From the NCBI GenBank assembly GCA_900319035.1, contig ONMU01000008.1, positions 29,031 to 93,030 of the forward strand: a stretch of 64,000 nucleotides of DNA, read 5' to 3'. The notes beneath the pieces are model-generated. The model was not told where the DNA came from, did not search any database, and saw only the letters and a program-made list of their open reading frames with translations. The stretch comes from an uncultured Bacteroidales bacterium. Its GTDB lineage: Bacteria; Bacteroidota; Bacteroidia; Bacteroidales; Paludibacteraceae. The position numbers and the translations under genes were made by a program. Positions 10,100-20,800 of the stretch are shown here, piece by piece (position 1 is the first letter of the stretch; every line of letters starts with the position of its first letter).

Positions 10100-11407
10100 T
10101 TACAAGCCTTTTATTTCCTGTCCTAATACGTTATAATAACGTCCGCGTTTAACTACGATCAGTTGGCCGTTCCGAATACATTTGCTGGCACCATTATGCA
10201 CTCCATGTACATCCTCCAACGCTTCTTTTGGATCCACCGGCACTTCTTTTTCGATTACCGCCAATTGGATAATGCGCGTGCAGGTATTGGCTTTTTTAGC
10301 TTCCAATGTATAGTCTCCGAACGCATAGATCGTCGTTCCCGTGGTGGTATATCGGTATCCCTGAACAACCTCCGAGTTAGTCAAACGGAGCGTGTCGTAC
10401 TCTGTCTGCGGTGCAGTAAAACTCAGATTCACGCTCATCGTCCTCAGCGTATCTTTCGCCACCCATAGCGTTTCAGTAAATGTGGTATCGCGGCCATACG
10501 TCTTCTCGTTCACCTTAATGGTCTTGCCGGTACAGGTCTGTTGGTTCACATCAGCTAACGCATCTGCATATTTGGGGTTGGTGTAGAAATAGACACGTCC
10601 CACCTTGTCTTTCGCATGTTTCACATGCAGCCATAAGCTACGTCCTGCCTGACGGGCATTCACCAGTTGCGCCGAGTCGGGTTGATAGACGTGCAACGAA
10701 TCCGACAATACAGCGCGTCCGATCTCCTCTCCCGTACAGCTGTCTAACGTCAACCATATGTCGCAAGGTTGGTTCTTTTTCTGCTTCCAATGGATAAACG
10801 ACTTACCCGATGCCGGAATAAGATTCGAGTTCATGCGATAGACGTTCTCCTCTTTGTCGCAGACATAGGTCATTCCCGGACGGAGAGGCAACGGATCATC
10901 GCAAGTAGACTCCGGTCCTTGGTCATACGGATAGCAATAGACGCGTCCCGTGCCGCCATTCGGATAAACACGCATATGCGGCGTCAGTCCTGCAATCACC
11001 TCCTGCACGCTGCTTCCTGCTTCATCAATCTTTTTCTGAATAAAAGCTGCATCTACGTCTCTCATCTGATTAGGACCCACGGTAATCTGGAAGATCGGCT
11101 CTTTGTTCGTACAGACAGCGTACACCTCCATAGTCACCGAGCAATCGGAGAACCAATACGCCGACATACCTTTTTTCAAGTCGTTCATAGACGCTGTGTA
11201 CCAAACCGTATCATTGACTATCGTATCCAATGGGAAGGAGAAGGTGTAACTGTTCAAGCGGCAGTCGCAGTAGTAATACGGAGCACCGATACCTTTGCGG
11301 AAACCCTCGCAATCCCAATCACCCTCAGCCGGTACATAGGCAGGAACTACCTGCGCCATCAGCGAGGTAGCCATCATCAGCCATATGCCCATTAACCATT
11401 TCTTCAT
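10100..11407 (-). CDS. Secreted protein related to its two neighbours, short C-terminal tail
   Basis: The 435-aa protein has a signal peptide (about residues 1-18, ending TSLMAQ). It shares a beta-rich module with the flanking proteins (VWYTASMNDLKKG; CDDPLPLRPGMTY). The end, IRNGQLIVVKRGRYYNVLGQEIKGL in outline, is a short tail of the form (I/R)xNGQhhhhxxGxxYNhxGQxI, also seen on the next protein and, diverged, on the two giants further upstream. This is not the classic type A sorting domain; whether it directs secretion or anchoring is unknown. The gene starts 3 bp after the stop of the 1012-aa gene, so the two are co-transcribed and probably translationally coupled. Confidence 0.65.
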   Translation of the reverse strand: MKKWLMGIWLMMATSLMAQVVPAYVPAEGDWDCEGFRKGIGAPYYYCDCRLNSYTFSFPLDTIVNDTVWYTASMNDLKKGMSAYWFSDCSVTMEVYAVCTNKEPIFQITVGPNQMRDVDAAFIQKKIDEAGSSVQEVIAGLTPHMRVYPNGGTGRVYCYPYDQGPESTCDDPLPLRPGMTYVCDKEENVYRMNSNLIPASGKSFIHWKQKKNQPCDIWLTLDSCTGEEIGRAVLSDSLHVYQPDSAQLVNARQAGRSLWLHVKHAKDKVGRVYFYTNPKYADALADVNQQTCTGKTIKVNEKTYGRDTTFTETLWVAKDTLRTMSVNLSFTAPQTEYDTLRLTNSEVVQGYRYTTTGTTIYAFGDYTLEAKKANTCTRIIQLAVIEKEVPVDPKEALEDVHGVHNGASKCIRNGQLIVVKRGRYYNVLGQEIKGL

Positions 11408-11410
11408 TTT

Positions 11411-14400
11411 TTACTTTATCTTCTGACCTTGTACATTGTACTTGGTTCCATTGTACATAATCACGATCTGTCCGTTCTCAATACGCTTAACCGGTTGCTT
11501 CTCTGCCTCCACTTCTTCAACCGCCATCGGGAACTCGTTGTTATATAACTCACCGCAGCGGAAATGGATTTGCAAAATCAGACCTCCTGTCGGGATCCAT
11601 TGCGGCTGATCCGTAGCCACAATCGGAGTATAAACGCTGTTGTTAGCCTCCCTTACACTCCATGCGATATGCTCCACCGGCGTCAGTGCTTTCGTATAGT
11701 GGTTCCGCAGATTGGTCTCCACACGTTTCAGATCCACCAAAGTGCGATCATGACTACCGGAGATAATAGCTCCTTCCATATAATCCCACGTTGCCGGAGA
11801 CTCGAAGGTATAGGGCAAATACCGGCGAACACGATCCTCCGCAAGCTGTTCCTCGTGTATTGTATTAAATCCACGACAGAAATAAACCGTGTCATAGACG
11901 ATACCGGGACGCTCTTTGATGGTCAGGTGCAGAATAGCCGTGCTATCACATCCTGCGGCATTCTTCGTCTCAAAGGTATAGTCTCCGCTTTGGGTATAAG
12001 TCACCTCATTCCATGTATAACTTTCGTATTCCGATCTGGTCTCTTCACTGGTAGTAGCATAGTGAATTGTCAGATGCAAGGTCACCACAGAGTCACATCC
12101 TTGGATATTGGTGAACGTATAGGTCGGTTCTGCACTTTGGGTATAAGTGGTACCATACCACACAAAGGACTCACATGCAACAACTGTAGTATCTCCTGTA
12201 TTCGGAAGAAGAATAGTTACTGTTTGCTGTACCAAACTATCGCAACCTTCCTTGCTCTTAAAGCTACGGGTATAGATGCCGGACTCATGGATTGTTGTAT
12301 CGCCGTGAACAGCATCACGCCATACATAACCATCGTGTGCAACCGTCTCGCAAACCGTAGTATCCGGCAGCGTGATAGCATACGAGTGATAGATGGTCAG
12401 ATGCAGGATAGCCGTACTATCGCAACCAGCTACATTCGTTGTGTGGTACTCATAATCGCCGGACGCGTTACGCCATTCGCCGTTCCAGAACAACGAGTCG
12501 CACTCTGCCAAAACCTCTTCGCCTCGGGTCGATTGGTGAACGGTAAAGGTGAGCGCCATGATAGTACGGTTTCCATCGGCATCATACAACGTATCCGTAT
12601 ATGCTCCGGATGCCGTGTATTTCTTGCTGTTATAGAAAATACTGTCGCAACCGCTCTCCTCGTATGTATCATAACTCGTCGTATGAATCGTCAGACGCAG
12701 CGTGAAGACGGTATCTATACATCCTGTCTCCGGATCCACATTTCCGTCTTTGGTATAAACGCCGCTCTCGGTATAAGAAACGCCGTTCCATTCATACGAA
12801 TCCCACGCTGTCACTACCAACGTGGAATCTTCCGGACTACATGCCGGATCTTCTTCCTCCGGAGCATTTGTAGTCACAGTGATTTTGCCTTTACTCGTCG
12901 AATAGAAACGAATATAGATATATCCGTCCGGATCCACATGTGTCTCCCACGAATCAACCGTAGCCGACGGAATAGTGACCGAACCTTTCTTAGGCGCTTT
13001 ATCCGTATAGAAAACAGGGCTTACGTTAGAATTCGGCACATTGCAGGTATCAGCGATATAGAACGGACAAGTAGCTTGAGTACCCGTCCAAGCGATAGTC
13101 ATGTCTCCGCCTTTCCAATCGGCATAGAACAAACCGTAGTTGGCTGTTGCTCTGGCTGCCACTTCAAACTGAACACCCGCCTCAATCCTTTTCGCTTTCT
13201 CGATACATGGCGAAGGTGCCCATAATCTCGGCAAAACAGTCGTATTCTCCGAGCACTCAAAACGAACATACAGATAGTTGCCGGATACTTTATGCAACCA
13301 TATAGCCTTCATGTCATCCGACACCAAACTCAGCAAATGGCCATCATCCGTTCTGTCGAACTGATAAGTCACTACTGCATCCTTGGTATAGAAATCCGGA
13401 GTCGTTCCGATATACATCTTGAAGATACGAGACGTCGGAGTATAGAACTGCATATCCTTCACCCAACTATCCGGCATTGCATAGAGAGCAGAAGTGTCGT
13501 TACGGAGCACAGTCGCCTCAATGCCATATTTCAGAAGAGTAGCATTAGCCTCCGGACGCGGAGCTGGGATTTTCTCTATCGTCATCACTCCCGGCGCATC
13601 GCTATAGAACTTCGCAAAATACATACCGGCATCATTCGGATAGTGAACCTGATCCGATACATATTGCATCAGCAACGCACTCGATACTTTGAATTGCCCA
13701 CCCGGCAGAACCACACCACCATCCATGATCGTCGGATCATTAGCGTCTGTAGGATCAAAATCACAGCTATTACCAATAGCTATCTTACAGGATGTGGTAC
13801 CCGACCATACATAACGAATCGAGTCATACTGCCATTGTACATACGGAACCACCACATGGCGATCCTTATCTCTTGTTTGTACATTGACAGTATCGCCCAA
13901 GTGTATAAACTTATGTCCGTCCATACAGTTATTGAACGGATCGGCAGCCATGCTCAAAGTACCGGGACCGTAGAACTTCACTTTTACGTACACCTGCACA
14001 TTATAGTCGATTCCCTGACTGAGCAGCAAATTACGATACATCTCACCAAAAGCAACATGATAATACTTTTGGTTATTCTCGTCATAACTGGCAGAAGGAG
14101 TCTCGTGATACGGCAAAGCCATGTATGCACTATTGCTCTTACAGAATAGACCACACAAAATAGGATCATCATAGACACCGGGAGTACATCCGAAATCCAA
14201 ATCCAACTCAGGAGCAGGATCATTCGGATAAGTCGGATAAAAATCAATAGCCAAGGGGAGATCAAAGGTATTGGCTATATACCATTTGTCCCCTGCACGA
14301 GTAATAGTCTCACGATAATCCGCTGTCAAAAGAATCGGATCGGAGCAACTATCCCCTGGTTTCGCGTACGTATGCATCGCGCATACGTTTAGCGCTGCTA

Positions 14401-14449
14401 ATAATATAATTAAATATATTCGTTTCATGTATAATATACACCTTTGCAC
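11411..14449 (-). CDS. Large secreted repeat protein (CDS-type beta repeats)
   Basis: The 1012-aa protein opens with a signal peptide; an internal Met at residue 8 (MKRIYLIILL) is an equally good start. Residues 30-530 are beta-rich modules like those of the 1797-aa protein (CSDPILLTADY...WYIANTF). Residues about 545-880 hold six tandem repeats of roughly 50-70 aa with the pattern ESYxWNGxxYxxSGxYxxxxxNxxGCDSxxxLxLTI, a common adhesin-like repeat in Bacteroidota surface proteins. The C-terminus ENGQIVIMYNGTKYNVQGQKIK is the same short tail class as on the 435-aa protein. A good promoter lies at 14462-14493, so this gene probably heads the transcript running to the window edge. Confidence 0.72.
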   Translation of the reverse strand: MQRCILYMKRIYLIILLAALNVCAMHTYAKPGDSCSDPILLTADYRETITRAGDKWYIANTFDLPLAIDFYPTYPNDPAPELDLDFGCTPGVYDDPILCGLFCKSNSAYMALPYHETPSASYDENNQKYYHVAFGEMYRNLLLSQGIDYNVQVYVKVKFYGPGTLSMAADPFNNCMDGHKFIHLGDTVNVQTRDKDRHVVVPYVQWQYDSIRYVWSGTTSCKIAIGNSCDFDPTDANDPTIMDGGVVLPGGQFKVSSALLMQYVSDQVHYPNDAGMYFAKFYSDAPGVMTIEKIPAPRPEANATLLKYGIEATVLRNDTSALYAMPDSWVKDMQFYTPTSRIFKMYIGTTPDFYTKDAVVTYQFDRTDDGHLLSLVSDDMKAIWLHKVSGNYLYVRFECSENTTVLPRLWAPSPCIEKAKRIEAGVQFEVAARATANYGLFYADWKGGDMTIAWTGTQATCPFYIADTCNVPNSNVSPVFYTDKAPKKGSVTIPSATVDSWETHVDPDGYIYIRFYSTSKGKITVTTNAPEEEDPACSPEDSTLVVTAWDSYEWNGVSYTESGVYTKDGNVDPETGCIDTVFTLRLTIHTTSYDTYEESGCDSIFYNSKKYTASGAYTDTLYDADGNRTIMALTFTVHQSTRGEEVLAECDSLFWNGEWRNASGDYEYHTTNVAGCDSTAILHLTIYHSYAITLPDTTVCETVAHDGYVWRDAVHGDTTIHESGIYTRSFKSKEGCDSLVQQTVTILLPNTGDTTVVACESFVWYGTTYTQSAEPTYTFTNIQGCDSVVTLHLTIHYATTSEETRSEYESYTWNEVTYTQSGDYTFETKNAAGCDSTAILHLTIKERPGIVYDTVYFCRGFNTIHEEQLAEDRVRRYLPYTFESPATWDYMEGAIISGSHDRTLVDLKRVETNLRNHYTKALTPVEHIAWSVREANNSVYTPIVATDQPQWIPTGGLILQIHFRCGELYNNEFPMAVEEVEAEKQPVKRIENGQIVIMYNGTKYNVQGQKIK

Positions 14450-14461
14450 TTAAAAAGCGTG

Positions 14462-14493
14462 CAAAGTTACAGTTTTTTTTTTATATTCACAAA
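14462..14493 (-). promoter_or_regulatory. Bacteroidota-type promoter for the 14449-to-1 gene run
   Basis: On the minus strand TAACTTTG (14469-14462) is preceded by TTTG (14493-14490) with a 20-bp spacer, the -7/-33 pattern of the primary sigma factor of Bacteroidota. It lies just upstream of the 1012-aa gene start at 14449. Confidence 0.75.
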
Positions 14494-14568
14494 TTTTTAT
14501 ACATAAAAATGCAAAAATTCTATCTTTTGTACGACAAAAATAACAAAATCAGCTCATACAACACGAAA

Positions 14569-14600
14569 AATCGCACATACGCTCTCACGTACATGCGATT
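14569..14600 (-). terminator. Terminator after the small peptide gene
   Basis: The arms 14569-14581 and 14588-14600 pair over 13 bp with two mismatches (AATCGCA paired with TGCGATT at the base) around a 6-nt loop. On the minus strand the stem is followed by TTTTTC. It ends the transcript of the 2705-aa gene and its small peptide gene before the next promoter at 14493. Confidence 0.7.
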
Positions 14601-14605
14601 CTTCT

Positions 14606-14650
14606 CGTTCACTCGTTAATTCATTAATTCATTAACTCCGTCATCCCTTA
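14606..14650. repeat. 8-bp-period array at the small peptide gene stop
   Basis: Octamer units start at 14606, 14614, 14622, 14630 and 14638 (CGTTCACT, CGTTAATT, CATTAATT, CATTAACT, CCGTCATC). The array fills the gap between the terminator stem and the stop codon at 14648-14650. Confidence 0.6.
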
Positions 14651-14779
14651 GAACACATCCGTTGTGCGACGCTTGGGAGCCATATCGGGCAAGAGATCAA
14701 TGCTGGTCTTCATGATGTTGCATGTGCCTGCCATGGCTGTCACCTCGGTATGAGGCAAAATATATTGTTTCTTTTTCAT
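14648..14779 (-). CDS. Small conserved peptide paired with a giant surface protein (43 aa)
   Basis: ATG at 14779 and TAA at 14648 define a 43-aa peptide. It begins MKKKQYILPHTEVTAM and ends MAPKRRTTDVF, with no membrane segment or long hydrophobic run. A 46-aa relative at 27389-27529 shares MKKK(Q/E)YI(L/S)P..(T/S)EVT and the C-terminal RR(T/K)T(D/E)VF, while the middle differs; conserved ends in two copies argue for a real gene. Both copies lie directly downstream of a giant secreted protein, separated only by a CTAG array, and both precede a terminator. Small Bacteroidales proteins opening MKK.YI.P..EV are common beside surface proteins, but no function is established that I can name. Confidence 0.7.
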   Translation of the reverse strand: MKKKQYILPHTEVTAMAGTCNIMKTSIDLLPDMAPKRRTTDVF

Positions 14780-14796
14780 AATCGTAATTATTTTTT

Positions 14797-14845
14797 CTAG
14801 AGAGACTAGTTGCTCTAGATGCTCTAGATCATCTAATCTCTCTAG
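14797..14845. repeat. CTAG array, 9-bp period (array 1)
   Basis: CTAG occurs at 14797, 14806, 14815, 14824 and 14842, with CTAA at 14833 keeping the phase. The exact 9-bp spacing is retained while the intervening five bases vary. The array fills the gap between the stop of the 2705-aa gene (14848) and the start of the 43-aa peptide gene (14779). Confidence 0.9.
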
Positions 14846-14847
14846 GA

Positions 14848-17800
14848 TTACTTAACTAACTGACCATCAATCGAGTAAACATTCTCTCCACGGATGATGA
14901 AGACCTGATCGTTGATGAGCACTTTCTTGGTATCTCCTTGGGCATCTACGAGGGCTTCGTCAACACCGGTAGCAACCGCGGGAGATCTCAGGTTCCAGAC
15001 AGCTTCGCCGTTCAGCGTCAAATAAACGGTATAGTCCTCGTTTGGCTGTGCGGCAAGACTGATGGTGTATTCCCCGTTTGCCGGAACAGAGATACCAAGC
15101 GGGTACTCTGCGGTCTCGCTGATCAGTTCAGCCGTGTTAACGCATAGTTTAGCATCGTAGCGGTTGATCCACATCTGCGGAACGATGCTGCTGACGCCTA
15201 CTTTCGCGAGATCTTGTCCTACGGTATAGACATTCTCCTTGCTGTCCGTAGTCTTGATGAACAGACGATCGGTGTACGCACCATTAGCCGGAGCAATACG
15301 CACGTCATAAATGAGGTTTGCCTGCGCACGTGTGCGACGAGGAGCGGCAAAGGCACCATCCTTCGTTACGGTAATAGCCTTACCGGTACTTACTTGAACG
15401 AAAGCACCTTCACCGACTACGAACTTATTGGCATTGAGCGTAATCAGACTGTAGCTCTTAGTATCCGGATTATAAACCTGACCTTCCGTTACACCCGGGT
15501 TGACAAATGCATGGAAGAGTGCGGGGTTCGCCACACCATTCCAACCCTTATCGGTCTCGTCACCTGTCGTTTGTGCATAAGCCGTGACAGAAGTAGAGGT
15601 GGTTAACAGATCTCCAGAGGTTTTCTCGAAGCGTACGGTTGTCGCATCGCTCATCAGACCGATCATGTACAGACGTCCCGGAACGAGGGTCTTATCGCCA
15701 TCGTCCTCCACATACGACCAGCATTTCTGCTTACCTTGCTGAGCACGCTGCTCACCATTGTAATAGATGATATCGAAGTCCTTACCCAACTCTAAAGTAC
15801 GTCCGTTGACAGAGATGCCTGTTTCTGCATTAACCTGCCAAGGTACAGCTACCGCATACCATTGGTGGTTCTTCGCGTTGAGTTTCAGATCGAAATACGC
15901 GTTACCCGTAATAGTCAACGTTCCAGTTCCGGGCAATAACTGACCGGAAGCGGTAGAACCGTTGGACTCCAGGATAAAGTTATTCGTCGTGACCGAACCA
16001 TTGATGGTGAGTGAACCGGTCGTCGTGATACGCAAGTCACTTACCTCACGAGTATCGGAAACGGTCAACGGAGCTGTCACATTCAGGTCGGCATACTGCG
16101 CGTATAGAGTACCGATGTTAAACAGGATCTCGGTCTCGTTGGTTACTTGATCACCACCAATTGCCTTTGTGAACCAACCACTGCAGTTAACTCCGTTCTT
16201 AGTAGCAACCGGCAGAGTCAGCGTTGCTCCGTGCTTTACGTTCAAGGACGTGGTTGCGCACTCTCCACCATTTGCATCGAGTATGATCGTGTAAGTACGA
16301 CGTACGTAGTTATAGGTTACCTCATCGGTTGCATCACCAATCTGAACAGTCTGCGTAGCCGGTGAGATAAAACCGTCATAGGTCTTCACAGCCGGAGTGA
16401 CGTACTCATTCGCATCACCGGAAATATTCTCGGTTGCTTCCGGTGTTTCCGGATAGGTACCATCGATATTCTGCAAATAGTGTTTTACAGCGATGGACCA
16501 TTGCGCGGTGTAGGTGGTGTTAGCAGCCGGCATAGTCGCTGCCGGAGTTACATTCCAACGGAGGAAGGTATGACCTTCTTTGGTAGCCGTCGGAGCAGTA
16601 ATCGCCGCACCATATTGTACAGAACCGCTGGTATAGTTACCGGACAGTTGTCCGCCATTAGCATCCCAAGTCAGAGTATAGGATGCGATTGTATAGTGCG
16701 CATAATAAGTCACGTCTTCTGAAATAGTAGTCTCTGCATTGATTTGCGTACCAGCAGAAGCCTCGGTGAACCAACCGTCGAAGGTATATCCATCTTTGGT
16801 AGCCGTCGGCAATGTACCTACAGCAGCACCCGAAGCCACGTACACATACTGCAAACCTTCGTTACCGCCATTGGAATTGAAGGTGACGCACTTCGAGCCT
16901 TCGGCTATCGCCTCAAATTGTGCGGTATAAGTTGCATCTTCCGTTGCAGCTACGATCGGAGTGTTCCAACCGGTGAATTTATATCCGTCTTTCGTCGGTT
17001 GATCCTCGGTATAGACAGGCATCTCGCCCGGCTTCAGATACAAAGTCTGGAGCGTGGTCTCACCATCCATAAATGTGATTACACAAACATCGGATACTTC
17101 CCATCTGTATTTCGGATCGTTCGTCTCAAACGGATACTTATGTGCTGCTGTATGGTTCGCCAAGCCGGTATTAGTGGTGAAATAACCACCGCCGATCGTA
17201 TAAGTACCTGTACCCGTTGTATGGACGCATTGCGTACCCGCAGCGAAATAACCACCGTTGATAGTGATAGCCGTGGTAGTAGCTCCATCAATTGCGTAAG
17301 TGGAAGTCGATTCGATCGTACCGTTCGCTACTACGAGCGTACCTTTCTGAACATAAACGGCTTTGCTTGCCGCGTTGCTGATCTTACCCGACTTCAGCGC
17401 CGCATTATCAGTAATCGTGAAGGTTGCACCCGGCGCATTAACGGTAATCAGGTTAGCGATATTACCTGCCAAAAGATGTCCGTTGAGATCAAGCGTACAA
17501 TTCGTATTCTGGGTGGTGTACGTCAGTACCTCCGTTACATTCGGGATATCGCGAAGGAGAGTGATAGTAGCGTCCTTCTTGATTGAAGCTACGTTGAACG
17601 CCTCCTTAATCATATAGAACGTACGTGTCTCAGCCGCGTCGCTTACGCTTACATACGGAGTAGCAACCTCCCATTCGCCGTTCACATACGCATAATAGGT
17701 TCTCACGTTGGTCTGCTCGTCCTCGGTATAGAAGAACGGCTCATCGCGCAGTACGTTCAGCCAATCGTTATTGAACCAGATGTAATGCAGATCTTCGTCT

Positions 17801-20800
17801 TCCGGATGGATGGTATATGCTTTGCTCTCGCCAACATACGGAGTAGCCGGATGCCAGTTACAGCCGGTGAAGCAGATGTAATACTGCGAAGCATTGGCTG
17901 TAGCATGATAAGCCGGGTCGTAACCATTAGCAGTCAGCGGAATGAAATGACCATCTACAAGGGCTTTCTTCACACCGCCGATGGTATAAAGACAATTCTC
18001 GTCGATATATCCTTCTTCTGCCCAATCGCAATCGGCTTTACGATACAACACATTGTTCGAACCGCTATATACATTTTCTGTCTCTGTAGCGATGAACTGA
18101 TGCCATTCGCCGAGCATGGTATAGTTATAATATACAGCCGGACTAACAAGCGTATCAATCCACCAGTTAGAAGTAAACGGATTATCTAAATCGTCTTCCA
18201 CAGCGGTACAGTTATCTGCAGTTCTAACCACGTTGAACCATTTCATACGAGCTTCCAAACCGGTCTTGTCGTGCGAGTAAACGGCAGAAGCAAATTCTTC
18301 TTCGCCTGTATTGCCATTATCGAGATAATAGAAGTCATAAGTATGATCAGGTTGCTCGTCCTTTTTATCCTCATAGAACCAGCGGCCGTGGATATTATAG
18401 TAGGTCTTAAAACCTTCGCTCTTGGTGTAAGAACCGTCTTCGTTGCAGAGGTTAGCCGCGGCTTCTGCGGTAGAAACCCAGTTGATATAAGGTTTCACAC
18501 CCAAAACAGTTACATGCCAAAGTTCATCGGCTGTCGGCAACGCACCTTCGAAGACGATCTTTCCGCCGCCGTTACCCATCAGGTTAGCACCTCCTGCGGT
18601 AGAATAGATATATCCTTGACCGGCTTTCACGTTCAGTACACCGTCGATGATGAACTTCGCATCATCCAGACCTGTTTTTTCGTTCTCTGCGCCGCGGTTC
18701 TTATGGCTGGTTAGGTTATTGAAGGAACGGAAATAATAGTTATGGATATATAATCCCCATTCGTCTTTGTCAAACAAGTGAATCTTCGCCGTCAAATTGA
18801 CTGTAGCCGTATTCTTGATCTCCAATACCGCTCCTGCTTGTACGGTAAGCGGCTTGGAAAGGGTCATGTCGCAATTCGCCAGAATGACGTGCATGCTATT
18901 CGAAACAGGCAGATTGCAATCTCCGGACTTGAAGTTACCTACGAACGGCAGGTTCATTACCAATTCGTCCAATTGCGCGGTTCCGCTTAACTCATAGCAA
19001 GTTAAATCGGTTGTCGGGTCATACCATTTACGAATAACCGATCCTTCATCCTGGAGCAAGAACAAGGTGTTCAGCGATCCTATCATGGATACCGCGAATG
19101 GAACAGAACCGAAGCCGGTATTGACTGCCATGAAGGTCTCCAATTTGGAGCCATATGTATAGGTAGTCGGGATCTCCACGTTCTGGAGCGCATAACTCTG
19201 GAAGGGGAACAAGTGCTTAGTATCTTTTTCGTAATAGATATTGGATGATGCCGTACCACCGCGCCAGTCGCCTAACTCAAAGTTCTCATGTACGATAGCA
19301 CCGTTGTTCACTGTGATCGTACCGGTACCAACCGTGTTATTTCCTTGGTCCATATCCTGACCCTTGATATATCCCCAGCAGTAGAGTTCTGCACCATCGT
19401 TCAACTCGATATGTCCACCTGTTGCCATGTTAATCACACCGCACTCACCGGTCGTATAAGCAGACTTAAATCCACCACCGGTTGCCTTGATCTTACCGCT
19501 GACGCAGATCGTACCGTTACATACGATGTTTGCACCCTCTTTCAAAGTCAACGTACGATAAGCAGAAAGTACCTCATCAGTCGTTGTGATTTCCGGCGTA
19601 GTTTGCAGTACATTAAAGTCATCCTTATACGGGATCAACAAAGTCACACCTACCGGAATCGTATGCGTTGCCGCTTCCAGCGTCACATCTTTCAGCAGTA
19701 CCACTACAGGCTTGGTATCAGCAATACTTCCAGCTGTGCTGAGTGCGTCGTCCAAATCAGCAAATACCGTATTATCCAAGCCATAAACAGCCTCTTCCGC
19801 AGGAACGAATACCGGCTCTACAATAGCACCACTTGCCGGAACGAGCGTGCACGTAGCATTGCAGGAAACCAAATTTCCATTCAATTTCCATCCACGGAAC
19901 ATATAGCCCGAAGCCGGCATCGGCTCACTCAAGGTAGCCGTACAACTTGTCTCCACAATCGATGATACCGTATGCACATAATCTGCGGACGAAACCGTGT
20001 GCGGATGCTCCATATCGTCGTGGTAGGTTACTTTATACGAACCGTTCGCATCATGCTTGTATGTAACTTGATACGATTCCTCCAAAGCGATCGGCAATAC
20101 AACTACTTCGGAATTGTAGGTGTAGTTATCTTGTAGAATGACTTGGAAGCCATTATCAGCTGCCGCTTTCGCTTCGGCCCAGGTCTTACCCTCTTTAAAT
20201 GCAACGGTAAAGACTTTGCCTTTCACAAATTTGTGTACCGCCAAACCATCCGTGCCGTCAAATACGATAGCTGAACCGGTCGGTTTGCCTTGCGCACGCA
20301 ACTCAAAATACTGCTGTGCGGCTGCATTCAACGATACCGTGACTTCACGCTTATTAGCAAAAGTAGAGGTGACATCAAAAGTCGTGGATCCTCCTTCAAG
20401 GAACTTAACGCCCTTGGGGCTCACATCAATGGTATCATATTCGAAAAAGCGAACATTCGTCAAATTGCCACTAAGTTGTAGACACAATTTATCTGTTTGA
20501 GGCGAAATGGAGACTACATTTGCATTCGCTTGGTCGAAAGGCGCATCATAAATTGTATTTCTTGTATTATCCTTATATACCTCTATTATCTTTTTGTTGC
20601 CAGTGCTCGAAGATGTGTAGTCAAACATTATGGTAGATTGTCCACTCCATTGGAAATAAATTGGTTCACTTCCACTACCTGTTATAACATTTGTTGTTGA
20701 GTTATACGTTAAATATGAACTCCATTTAGTTGGACTTACCACATACTCATCCACATCGGCTTGGTTTTTGATTTCTATAATGGAAGGTACAACTGCATTA

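Noticed and set aside
11425-11460. TTGTACATTGTACTTGG-like repeat as another boundary array
   Set aside because: It encodes the conserved NGTKYNVQGQ tail shared with the 435-aa protein, so protein constraint explains it.
11564-13225. Long plus-strand frame (553 aa) opposite the 1012-aa gene; likewise 5255-6340, 7361-8737 and 45831-47552
   Set aside because: They mirror genes on the minus strand, have no signal, promoter or family motif, and their composition (rich in I, R, T, S) is that of antisense frames.
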